Shown in pieces: positions 15,709 to 23,129 of a stretch of 54,886 nucleotides of DNA (within the stretch, counting starts at the first letter, position 1; each line of letters begins with the position of its first letter). The DNA is from Parablautia muri (GTDB taxonomy: Bacteria > Bacillota > Clostridia > Lachnospirales > Lachnospiraceae), in NCBI RefSeq assembly GCF_009917485.1, contig NZ_QZDT01000029.1, forward strand, positions 1-54,886, given 5' to 3'. Made by a program: the position numbers and the translations under genes. A model generated the notes under the pieces. That model searched no databases. It was not told the DNA's origin and saw only the letters and a list, made by a program, of their open reading frames with translations.

Positions 15709-16224
15709 CTAGTAGGCTCGTTGCTCGCGGGAATAAATTTCGCGGAGCCTGCAGGGGTAGCACAGAAGGATGCCGGCAACCGCGCCGATAGCAGCCTGAA
15801 GGATTTGATAAGGGAGCTTTAAAACTGCGTATTCCGGTGTGCTGTATAGGTAAGCCCGCCCCAAGGTGTAACCAACAATCATGATAAGGGCGCCAATGGT
15901 AACGCCAATGATTGCGCCCGCTTTATGATTCTTTTTGAAAAGCCTGTTGGCAAACAGGGAGATGACGACAGCCTGCAGGCCATGTGTTACAAGGGATACA
16001 AACATAGGTGTGGGATAGAAGAAAAAGTCTCCTAAAAAGGAGCCGATGCCGCCAACCACAAAGGCGTAAAATGGGTCCAGCAAAATAGCGGCCGTGCAGA
16101 TGGCGGCATCGCATAAATAAAAGTGTCCGCCGGGAACCGGGACGCCGAAGGAACTAAGCGCAATATTCAAAGCCATGAAGATTGCGGCAATGGTTATTTT
16201 TTTGGTAGGAATTTTGTTTTGCAT
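15709..16224 (-). CDS. ECF transporter substrate-binding (S) component
   Basis: A 171-residue membrane protein with about five or six hydrophobic segments. The N-terminus TKKITIAAIFMALNIALSS and the conserved GVPVPGGHFYLCDAAICTAA and GGIGSFLGDFFFYPTPMF blocks fit S components of vitamin ECF transporters (PF07155-like). These bind a vitamin or precursor and use a shared energy module encoded elsewhere. The substrate is not evident, and no riboswitch was recognised upstream. The start is preceded by GAGGTAAAAC. A GAGATGC/GCATCTC hairpin (15681-15697) lies just after the stop but lacks a T-tract. Confidence 0.75.
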   Translation of the reverse strand: MQNKIPTKKITIAAIFMALNIALSSFGVPVPGGHFYLCDAAICTAAILLDPFYAFVVGGIGSFLGDFFFYPTPMFVSLVTHGLQAVVISLFANRLFKKNHKAGAIIGVTIGALIMIVGYTLGRAYLYSTPEYAVLKLPYQILQAAIGAVAGILLCYPCRLREIYSREQRAY

Positions 16225-16242
16225 GTTTTACCTCGTTTCCGC

Positions 16243-16263
16243 AAGGTGAATTTGGTTCACCTT
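16243..16263. promoter_or_regulatory. Palindrome before the S-component gene
   Basis: AAGGTGAA and TTCACCTT are separated by five bases, about 20 bases ahead of the start codon of the minus-strand gene. It could be an operator or a leader hairpin just upstream of the ribosome binding site. Confidence 0.4.
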
Positions 16264-16299
16264 TGCTTTATTTCACTTTTGTTTTCGTTATTATAAGGG

Positions 16300-16422
16300 A
16301 AACTGGTATTTTTTAAATAGCCAGTTTTGGAATAAATGACAATACCAGTTTGCACATGGGAGGGAATACATAAAGTAATTATTTTTGGAACTATTTACCG
16401 GCAGACAGGTAAATGTTATAGT
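16300..16422 (+). promoter_or_regulatory. Divergent control region with operator-like repeats
   Basis: AAACTGGTATT (16300-16310) and AATACCAGTTT (16341-16351) form an 11-bp inverted repeat with a third half-site CCAGTTT between them. Further on, TTTACC (16394-16399), 17 bases, TATAGT (16417-16422) form a promoter for the gene at 16488. The -35 box is half of a TTTACC/GGTAAA dyad. Two different regulators could act here between the divergent genes. Confidence 0.45.
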
Positions 16423-16487
16423 AAGAAGGATTCAGTTGTGATACAATTTGAAAGGACATCTTAGCACAGAATGAAGGAGACGGGAAA

Positions 16488-17003
16488 GTGGAGCTTTTGT
16501 TTAAAATGAACCTGAATAATGCGGTGGAGCGGGTTTTGCATGTGCCGGGGAATTATGCAGGAGGAATATTGGAGATGACGCTGGTGATAGACTGCGCGCT
16601 GCCTTCTGATTATGTAAGTAATATGGCGGCGGATGTGGCGGCCTGTCTGCGATCCCACAGTGAGGTATTCCGTAATGTGCGGCTGAACCTTTTGTATTGG
16701 AAAAGCGATGCAGATATGGAAAACCGTGTGATTCCTATTTCCTTTTTGCAGGTGGGCAGCTGCTTTGAGGATTATGTGATGACAGCAGAAGAAAAGTCTT
16801 TAGATGCTTTGACGGCAAGACTGAAGATTTACCATGCAAGGTCAAAATTGATTTTGGTTCTGGGAGAAGAAAAGCTGCTGGTTCGTGACAAAGATGAGGT
16901 GCAAAAAAATATGAAGCCGTTCCTTGGGAAAAAGAGTCTTTTTTTGTGCAGGAATGATTCTGAAATGAAATGGCGCAGAGGAATAGAGCTTAAGCTGACA
17001 TAA
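16488..17003 (+). CDS. Conserved-looking protein of unknown function
   Basis: A 171-residue soluble protein starting at GTG 16488, eight bases after AAGGAG. I do not recognise a family. The N-terminal two thirds alternate beta strands and helices (EMTLVIDCALPSDYVSNMAAD, VRLNLLYW, IPISFLQVG), and the C-terminal part (RSKLILVLGEEKLLVRD) reads like a small alpha/beta domain. There is no signal peptide or membrane segment. It stands between an S-component gene and a LysR gene (gap 72 bases) and has its own promoter. No function is proposed. Confidence 0.6.
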   Translation: MELLFKMNLNNAVERVLHVPGNYAGGILEMTLVIDCALPSDYVSNMAADVAACLRSHSEVFRNVRLNLLYWKSDADMENRVIPISFLQVGSCFEDYVMTAEEKSLDALTARLKIYHARSKLILVLGEEKLLVRDKDEVQKNMKPFLGKKSLFLCRNDSEMKWRRGIELKLT

Positions 17004-17075
17004 TATTCCCGGATTTGCCGGGTAGATAATTTGGGAAGACTGGTAAGATAAGCTTGTAGGTGCAGAGGTGTAAGT

Positions 17076-17972
17076 ATGGTAGGAAATCTGGAGTATTATA
17101 AAGTATTTTACTACGCGGCCAAAAACGGCAGTCTGACCGGAGCGGCGGCCGAGCTTTCTGTTTCACAGCCGGCGGTCAGCCAGGCTTTAAAGCAGCTTGA
17201 GAACGCCCTTTCAGCCAAGCTTTTTGTGCGTGTGCCAAGGGGAATCAGGCTTACCGCAGAGGGACAGGCACTGTACACCTATGTAAAGGCAGGATATGAG
17301 CAGATTATGTTTGGGGAGCGGAAGCTGTCCTCTATGCTGCAGCTGGATTATGGGGAACTGAAGATAGGTGCCAGCGATATGACCCTGAAGTATTACCTGC
17401 TGCCTATGCTGCAGGAATATCATGAGCGGTTTCCGGGCATTAAAGTGACTGTCACCAATGCGCCTACACCGGAGACATTAAATCTTTTGCGTCAGGGGGA
17501 AATCGAGTTTGGAGTGGTAAGTACGCCTTTTGCGGAACAGTCTAAACTGCATGTAATTCCCGTGCGGGAGATAGAGGATGTGTTTGTGGCAGGGCGGAAG
17601 TTTATGCAGTATAAGAACCACATGCTGGAGCTTCAGGAGCTGGAAAAGCTTCCCATTATATGTTTGGAGGGGAGTACCAGTACGAAAAGCTACATGGATG
17701 AATTTTTGAAACAAAATGGCGTGGAGCTGCACCCGGAATTTGCCCTTGCCACCAGCGATATGATTGTACAGTTTGCTTTAAGAAATCTGGGGGTTGGAAG
17801 TGTGGTACGGGATTTTGCCAGGGAATATTTGGAGGACGGCAGACTTTTTGAGCTGCGTTTTAATCAGATGATTCCCAAAAGGAAGATTTGCGTGGTGACA
17901 GATGCAGGCGGACCGGCCTCTAAGGCTGCGGAGGAATTTTTGGGAATGGTGCATGGACTGGAAGGCGTATAA
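17076..17972 (+). CDS. LysR-family transcriptional regulator
   Basis: A 298-residue LysR-type regulator. The N-terminal winged helix is typical (LEYYKVFYYAAKNGSLTGAA, then LSVSQPAVSQALKQLE, residues 5-45). The effector domain (about 90-295) has the usual YYLLPMLQEYHERFPGIKV hinge region. LysR proteins usually control a nearby divergent gene and themselves. Here both neighbours lie on the same strand or beyond, so the target is unclear. The start is ATG 17076 after GCAGAGGTG. Confidence 0.88.
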   Translation: MVGNLEYYKVFYYAAKNGSLTGAAAELSVSQPAVSQALKQLENALSAKLFVRVPRGIRLTAEGQALYTYVKAGYEQIMFGERKLSSMLQLDYGELKIGASDMTLKYYLLPMLQEYHERFPGIKVTVTNAPTPETLNLLRQGEIEFGVVSTPFAEQSKLHVIPVREIEDVFVAGRKFMQYKNHMLELQELEKLPIICLEGSTSTKSYMDEFLKQNGVELHPEFALATSDMIVQFALRNLGVGSVVRDFAREYLEDGRLFELRFNQMIPKRKICVVTDAGGPASKAAEEFLGMVHGLEGV

Positions 17973-18077
17973 GCTTGATCCCTGGTTTTAGCATCTGTTA
18001 AGTCAATGGACAGGTTTGCCTGGGATATAATAAGAAAAGGTTTGGAGCAGCCAAATGAAACAGTGTGGAGAGTGATT

Positions 18078-18680
18078 ATGGTTAAGAATGTTGTGTTTGA
18101 TATTGGAAATGTGCTTGCAGGATTTGCCTGGCAGGAGTTTTATCAAAGCTTTGGTTTTTCGGAAGAAGTTTATGAAAAATTGACGAAAGCCACAGTGAAA
18201 AGCGAGTTTTGGAATGAGCTGGACAGAGGAGCTCTTGATGATGATGAGCTTCTTGCAGGCTTTATACAAAATGATCCTTCTATTGAAAAAGAAATCAGGG
18301 AAGTATTCCAAAACGTGGAAAAGATGATTGTGCGGTATGATTATGCAATTCCGTGGATCAAGGAGTTAAAAAACAGAGAATATGGGGTTTATGTGATTTC
18401 TAATTTTTCACATAAGGCATATGAAGATTGCAGAAAGGCCCTTGATTTCTTAAAAGAAATAGATGGTGGAATTTTGTCTTTTCAGGAGAGGTTGATTAAG
18501 CCGGACCCTGAAATTTACCAACTTTTGCTAAAGCGTTACAAACTGAAGGCGGAGGAATGTGTTTTCATTGACGATACGGCGAAAAATGTGGAGGCAGCAG
18601 TGAAGGAGGGGATGAAAGGAATTGTTTTTCACACCCTTGCCCAGGTAAAAAAGGAACTGGAAGAAATACTTGCCGGTTAA
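18078..18680 (+). CDS. HAD-IA family phosphatase (YihX-like)
   Basis: A 200-residue HAD phosphatase. ATG 18078 follows GGAGAGTG; the upstream frame from 18006 is not needed. Motif I is VVFDIGNVL (Asp8), the DxGNV variant typical of the YihX / sugar-phosphate phosphatase branch. A helical cap follows, then motif II ISNFS, motif III Lys in LIKPDPEIY, and motif IV FIDDTAKNVEAA. It likely dephosphorylates a small sugar or organic phosphate. Its neighbour (minus strand, 18685) converges with a gap of four bases. Confidence 0.83.
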   Translation: MVKNVVFDIGNVLAGFAWQEFYQSFGFSEEVYEKLTKATVKSEFWNELDRGALDDDELLAGFIQNDPSIEKEIREVFQNVEKMIVRYDYAIPWIKELKNREYGVYVISNFSHKAYEDCRKALDFLKEIDGGILSFQERLIKPDPEIYQLLLKRYKLKAEECVFIDDTAKNVEAAVKEGMKGIVFHTLAQVKKELEEILAG

Positions 18681-18684
18681 ATTG

Positions 18685-18942
18685 CTAGGAATCTTTTTCC
18701 GTATCGGCTTTTTGGATTTTAGAAGTGTCTGAGGCCAGCGTCTTACTGCCGGTATACTTGCCGTAAAGCCAGATGTAAATCCATAAAAGAATCGGCAGCC
18801 CGATGGTGGCCATAAGGCATGCTGCAAACAACCGGTCCGAACCGGGGAAATCTAAAAGAGAAATCACCAGCGTGGCCACATATAAAAGAACAAGCAGTAT
18901 GATACAGATGATGGCAGCAATTTGTTTTGGTTTTTGTTTCAT
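18685..18942 (-). CDS. Small two-pass membrane protein
   Basis: An 85-residue protein starting at ATG 18942 behind GGAGG. Two hydrophobic segments (about 7-29 and 36-60) are followed by a charged tail. I know of no function; short proteins like this are frequent in Lachnospiraceae. It ends four bases from the convergent HAD gene. Confidence 0.6.
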   Translation of the reverse strand: MKQKPKQIAAIICIILLVLLYVATLVISLLDFPGSDRLFAACLMATIGLPILLWIYIWLYGKYTGSKTLASDTSKIQKADTEKDS

Positions 18943-19095
18943 AGAAATCCTCCATGTGGTCAATTTTTTCAAAAGTATTTTCTTAAGTATATCATAGAAA
19001 AAGGATTCATTTAATTAATTTTGTGTGACATTTTTATGAATTTATTTATACAACTTTTTTTAGAAATTTTACTATTTTCAAAAATGGCCCTGTGT

Positions 19096-19147
19096 TATAA
19101 TAAGCCCAGAAGCAATAAGGTGTGTTTACTCGCTCGAAAAGAGTAAA
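19096..19147 (+). promoter_or_regulatory. Promoter and operator-like palindrome before the mannosidase
   Basis: TATAAT (19096-19101) is a good -10 box with a poor -35. Downstream, TTTACTC and GAGTAAA (19125-19131/19141-19147) form a seven-base inverted repeat in the 5' leader, a likely operator or leader hairpin. Confidence 0.45.
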
Positions 19148-19172
19148 TTTAGTCAAATGAAAGGATAAGAAT

Positions 19173-21659
19173 ATGTTAAAAAAGAGCTTAAACGGGGCCT
19201 GGAATTTACAGATCATCGGAAAAGATTCCTCTCTTGTGCCCAGGGAGGGGATAAGCGCTAAGATTCCCGGCTCGGTTTACGGTGCGCTGCTTGAAAAGGA
19301 GCTGATACCGGATCCATTCTACCGGGATAATGAGTTAAAAGTGCTTCCTCTTATGGAAAATGATTTCTGCTACACAACAGATTTTGAGGTGACGGACAAG
19401 ATGCTTGGCTGTGATGCCCTGCTGCTGCGCTTTGACGGGATAGATACGCTGGCAGATGTCTATGTAAACAATGTGCAGATTGGCTGCGCTTACAACATGC
19501 ACAGAATCTGGGAATTTAACCTGCTTGAATTAGACAGCATCAGAGAAGGAGATAACCAGTTAAAGGTGGTGCTTCATTCTCCTACCAAGTATATCAGGGA
19601 AGAAAACGAAAAGGTGGCCGTACAGGGTTCTCAGGATGCAATGGTAGGTTTCCCCCACCTGCGTAAGGCTCATTGTATGTTCGGATGGGATTGGGGCCCG
19701 AGACTGCCTGATGCCGGTATATTCAGGGATGTAACGCTGCTTGGAGTAAAAAAGAGCCGCCTGGATTCGGTTTACATAACACAGATACATGAGGAGGAAG
19801 GGGTTACCCTTGACTTCGATATTGCCCTGGAGCTTTTTAGCCATAAAGAAAGCGGCTTGGCCAGCGATGGAGGAAGGATTCAAATTGCGGTGACGGCTCC
19901 TGACGGCCAGGTGATGACGGTGGAAGATGGGCCGGGAGAAGAACAGGATTATAAACTTGTGGTTAAGAATCCCAAGCTCTGGTGGCCCAACGGATATGGG
20001 GAGCAGCCCCTTTACCAGGTGAAGGTCTCCCTTCTTGACGAGGACGGAAGCGAGCTGGATGTATGGGAGAGGAAAATTGGCCTGCGTACCATGACGGTGA
20101 ACACGGACAAGGATGAATGGGGGAGCTGCTTTGCCCATGAAGTGAACGGCGTGAAGATATTTGCTATGGGTGCGGACTATATTCCCGAGGACAATCTGCT
20201 TGGCCGTATTCATCAGGAAAGGACAAGGAGACTGCTTGAGGATGCAGTGGCGGCAAACCACAATTGTATCCGTGTGTGGGGCGGCGGCTATTATCCGGAT
20301 GATTATTTCTTTGATATCTGTGATGAGCTGGGCTTGGTGGTATGGCAGGATTTCATGTATGCGTGTGCATCCTATGAGCTGGATGATGCGTTTGAGGCCA
20401 ACATTACCCAGGAGACCATAGAAAATGTGCGAAGAATCCGCCATCATGCCTGTCTGGGACTTTGGTGCGGCAACAATGAGATTGAGACGCAGATTGAATT
20501 TTGGAAAACTTCTGAAAAACAGAAATATGATTATATTAAACTGTATGAATATATTATTCCCAAGATTGTAAAGGAAGAAGATCCCAATGCCTTTTATTGG
20601 CCGTCATCCCCTTCCTCAGGAGGAAATTTTGAAAATTCCTGGTCTGAGGATCATGGAGACATGCATTACTGGGATGTATGGCATGGCAATAAGCCTTTTA
20701 CCGAATACAGGAAGTTCCATTTCAGATACTTGTCCGAGTTTGGTTTCCAGTCCTTCCCAAGCTTAAAAACGGTAGAGAGCTTTACGGAGCCTTCGGACAG
20801 GAACATTTTCTCAAGAGTCATGGAAATGCACCAGAGAAACCGGGCGGCCAACGGCAAGATTTTAAATTATCTGTCGGCAACCTATTTGTATCCGAAGGAC
20901 TTCGACCATTTATTATATGCCTCCCAGCTCCTTCAGGCGGACGCCATCCGCTATGGAGTGGAGCATTTCAGACGCTACAGAGGCAGATGTATGGGAACGG
21001 TGGTCTGGCAGCTGAACGATATCTGGCCGGTGGCATCATGGGCCAGCATTGACTATTATGGAAGATGGAAAGCCCTTCACTATGCGGAGAAGAAAATGTT
21101 TGCCCCGGTTATGATTTCCTGCGAGGAGATTGGGGAGCTGAGCGAGCGTACTTTCTGCATTCAGGAACCAGGTCCAATTGAAAAGAGCGCAAGACTGCAT
21201 GTTGCAAATGAAACCAGGAAGGAAGTTAGGGGGACTGTCTCATGGAGTCTGAGAAAGCCGGACAGCAGCGTATTGGAAGAAGGAAACTGCCAGGTAACGG
21301 TTCCGGCCCTTGACGGGGTGTGGCTTGAAAAAATGGATTTTGGCGCCTATGAGGAGCGGGAAATTCATTTAGAGTACAGCTTTACGGTGGAGGGTCAGGT
21401 AGTGTCCCAAAATACCTGCTTATTTACGGCGCCCAAGCATTATTTCTTTGAGAATCCTGATCTGCGCTGTGAGAAGAAGGGGGACCAGATTATCGTACAT
21501 GCAAACGCTTATGCAAAGAACGTGGAAATTATCGGGACAGATGGAGATTTGTGGCTCTCCGATAACTTCTTTGATATGGAGGCAGGGGAGTATGTTGTTT
21601 CCATTATGAGCGGAGACGCAAAGCATGTTACATGCCGGTCTGTCTTTGATATAGCCTGA
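19173..21659 (+). CDS. GH2 beta-mannosidase
   Basis: An 828-residue intracellular glycoside hydrolase (no signal peptide) of family GH2, beta-mannosidase type. The N-terminal LNGAWNL and the KAHCMFGWDWGPRLPDAGI block are hallmark mannosidase sequences. The (beta/alpha)8 barrel carries the acid/base Glu436 in WCGNNEIE and the nucleophile Glu522 in YLSEFGFQSFPS, with VWGGGYYPDDYFFD before them. It releases terminal beta-mannose from manno-oligosaccharides. The start follows a GGATAAG site. It has its own promoter and terminator, so it is a single-gene unit. Confidence 0.93.
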   Translation: MLKKSLNGAWNLQIIGKDSSLVPREGISAKIPGSVYGALLEKELIPDPFYRDNELKVLPLMENDFCYTTDFEVTDKMLGCDALLLRFDGIDTLADVYVNNVQIGCAYNMHRIWEFNLLELDSIREGDNQLKVVLHSPTKYIREENEKVAVQGSQDAMVGFPHLRKAHCMFGWDWGPRLPDAGIFRDVTLLGVKKSRLDSVYITQIHEEEGVTLDFDIALELFSHKESGLASDGGRIQIAVTAPDGQVMTVEDGPGEEQDYKLVVKNPKLWWPNGYGEQPLYQVKVSLLDEDGSELDVWERKIGLRTMTVNTDKDEWGSCFAHEVNGVKIFAMGADYIPEDNLLGRIHQERTRRLLEDAVAANHNCIRVWGGGYYPDDYFFDICDELGLVVWQDFMYACASYELDDAFEANITQETIENVRRIRHHACLGLWCGNNEIETQIEFWKTSEKQKYDYIKLYEYIIPKIVKEEDPNAFYWPSSPSSGGNFENSWSEDHGDMHYWDVWHGNKPFTEYRKFHFRYLSEFGFQSFPSLKTVESFTEPSDRNIFSRVMEMHQRNRAANGKILNYLSATYLYPKDFDHLLYASQLLQADAIRYGVEHFRRYRGRCMGTVVWQLNDIWPVASWASIDYYGRWKALHYAEKKMFAPVMISCEEIGELSERTFCIQEPGPIEKSARLHVANETRKEVRGTVSWSLRKPDSSVLEEGNCQVTVPALDGVWLEKMDFGAYEEREIHLEYSFTVEGQVVSQNTCLFTAPKHYFFENPDLRCEKKGDQIIVHANAYAKNVEIIGTDGDLWLSDNFFDMEAGEYVVSIMSGDAKHVTCRSVFDIA

Positions 21660-21681
21660 AAGGTGCTAATGCACTAAGACA

Positions 21682-21710
21682 GGGACTGTGATTTCTCACA
21701 GTCCCTTTTT
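21682..21710 (+). terminator. Terminator of the mannosidase gene
   Basis: GGGACTGTG, a six-base loop, CACAGTCCC and TTTTT: a textbook rho-independent terminator starting 22 bases after the stop codon. Confidence 0.88.
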
Positions 21711-21800
21711 GAGGCGATGAAATGGCATGCACTTAAAGACCGGTAAGCCCGCTCGCAGCCGGAATGCCAAGCATTCATGCCATAAACAGAACCGCAGGTT

Positions 21801-22163
21801 TTATTTGATATGATTTTTGATAGCCTCAAAGCTTTCCTTGCTGATGACATGTTCGATTTTGCAGGCATCCTGGGCTGCAATTTTTTCATTCACACCAAGA
21901 CGTGTCAGCCATGTGGTGAGAAATTCATGACGCTCGTAAATCATTTCCGCAATTTCCCTGCCGGTTGGGGTCAAATAGATGAATCCCTCTTTGGTAACGG
22001 TAATGTGTTCTTTTTCTCTCAGATTTTTCATGGCAACACTGACGCTGGATTTTTTAAAACCCAGTTCTTCGGCAATGTCCACCGAGCGGACCACAGGCTT
22101 CTTTTTGCTCAGTATTAAGATTGTTTCCAGATAGTTTTCAGCTGACTCATTTGTATGCATCAT
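21801..22163 (-). CDS. DtxR/MntR-family metal-dependent repressor
   Basis: A 120-residue metalloregulator. It has an N-terminal winged helix (VRSVDIAEELGFKKSSVSVAMKNL) and a helical dimerisation/metal domain. The metal-site block is QDACKIEHVIS with Cys101, Glu104 and His105, plus His79 in YERHE. Cys in the DAC position is the iron-type DtxR/IdeR pattern, where MntR has Glu. It lacks the C-terminal SH3-like domain of DtxR, as MntR does. It is divergent from the feo genes, so it most likely represses them when Fe(II) is plentiful. The start is at 22163 behind GAGGAAG. Confidence 0.83.
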   Translation of the reverse strand: MMHTNESAENYLETILILSKKKPVVRSVDIAEELGFKKSSVSVAMKNLREKEHITVTKEGFIYLTPTGREIAEMIYERHEFLTTWLTRLGVNEKIAAQDACKIEHVISKESFEAIKNHIK

Positions 22164-22555
22164 ACTTCCTCATACTTTCCTTATAAATTTTATTAGATTG
22201 CTCCATTATAGATACACCGTGTTAGGAGCTGTTTTCCACATGTTAGCAGCCACTTGCCAAATATGCAAGCGCATTCTTCTCATGAAAATCTTTGAGCGCG
22301 TAAGCGCGGCAGACGCACAGCGTCTGGATTTTTGAGTCTATTATATCATAGTTTTATAGTACAACATAATTATAAAAGAAAAAAATTAAAAAAGATTTCA
22401 TCAAATCATTGACAACTAATGAATGATAGAATATACTAACTTAAGAAAGCAACAGTGAACTCTGAGATTTCAAAGCGGTTGGAAATTTCATATAGGCACT
22501 ATGATACAGAATGAAGAAGTCTACTGAATTTTATCTACGGAAAGAGGGTGTAAGG
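22164..22555. other. Divergent region between DtxR-like gene and feo operon
   Basis: A 392-base region without a gene. CAGACGC/GCGTCTG (22310-22326), followed by GATTTTT, is a terminator-like hairpin. The rest is A+T-rich and carries the feo promoter and leader. I could not pick a clear iron-box palindrome by eye. Confidence 0.5.
22409..22437 (+). promoter_or_regulatory. Promoter of the feo operon
   Basis: TTGACA (22409-22414), exactly 17 bases, TATACT (22432-22437): a near-consensus sigma-A promoter about 120 bases before the first feoA start. A repressor site would be expected to overlap it. Confidence 0.75.
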
Positions 22556-22768
22556 ATGCCGTTATCAATGGTAAGGGAAGGAGAGCCCAATGTGATTCAT
22601 AAGGTGGGCGGTAAAGAGGAAACCAAAAGGTTTTTAGAGAATCTTGGCTTCGTGACAGGCGGAGTTGTCACAGTGGTATCCCAGATAGGAGGAAACCTGA
22701 TTGTCAATGTGAAAGAGGCAAGGGTTGCTATCGGCAGGGATATGGCAAATAAAATTATGGTGGGTTAG
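22556..22768 (+). CDS. feoA: FeoA-domain protein (first copy)
   Basis: A 70-residue SH3-like FeoA protein starting at ATG 22556 after GAGGGTGTAAGG; the earlier frame start at 22511 is not supported. KRFLENLGFVTGGVVTVVSQ and the closing MANKIMVG are typical FeoA blocks. FeoA proteins bind FeoB and tune ferrous iron transport. A second feoA follows after 49 bases. Confidence 0.85.
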   Translation: MPLSMVREGEPNVIHKVGGKEETKRFLENLGFVTGGVVTVVSQIGGNLIVNVKEARVAIGRDMANKIMVG

Positions 22769-22817
22769 TCTGCATATAGATTAAATGGATAAGAATTAGC
22801 AGAATGGAGGATGATAC

Positions 22818-23039
22818 ATGAGTACATTAAAAGAAATTCCCTGTGGGAAAACCGTGAAGGTGACAAAGCTCACGGGAGAAGGGCCGGTAAGAAGACGGAT
22901 TATGGACATGGGAATTACCAAGGGTGTGGAAGTGTTTGTGAGAAAGGTTGCGCCTTTAGGCGATCCGGTGGAGGTAACTGTGCGGGGCTATGAGCTGTCG
23001 CTGCGCAAGGCTGACGCTGAAATGATTCAGGTGGAATAA
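22818..23039 (+). CDS. feoA: FeoA-domain protein (second copy)
   Basis: A 73-residue FeoA protein (KTVKVTKLTGEGPVRRRIMDMG, then YELSLRKADAEMIQVE), closer to the classical FeoA consensus than the first copy. Two different FeoA proteins in one operon are common in Clostridia and may form a hetero-complex on FeoB. The start follows GGAGGATGATAC. Confidence 0.9.
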   Translation: MSTLKEIPCGKTVKVTKLTGEGPVRRRIMDMGITKGVEVFVRKVAPLGDPVEVTVRGYELSLRKADAEMIQVE

Positions 23040-23129
23040 TTTTCCGGTAGGAATGATTTTTGAGAAAAGGGAAATTTTTTTTACATAGGAGTTAGCAGCA
23101 ACTAATAATAGATAGAAAAGAGGTATGAT

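Noticed and set aside
16243-16263. PreQ1 or thiamine riboswitch ahead of the S-component gene
   Set aside because: Only a simple 8-bp palindrome is present; none of the conserved riboswitch cores could be found.
19560-20447. 295-codon open frame on the minus strand inside the mannosidase gene
   Set aside because: It lies fully antisense to a well-supported GH2 gene, has no protein family features and no ribosome binding site; a compositional shadow.
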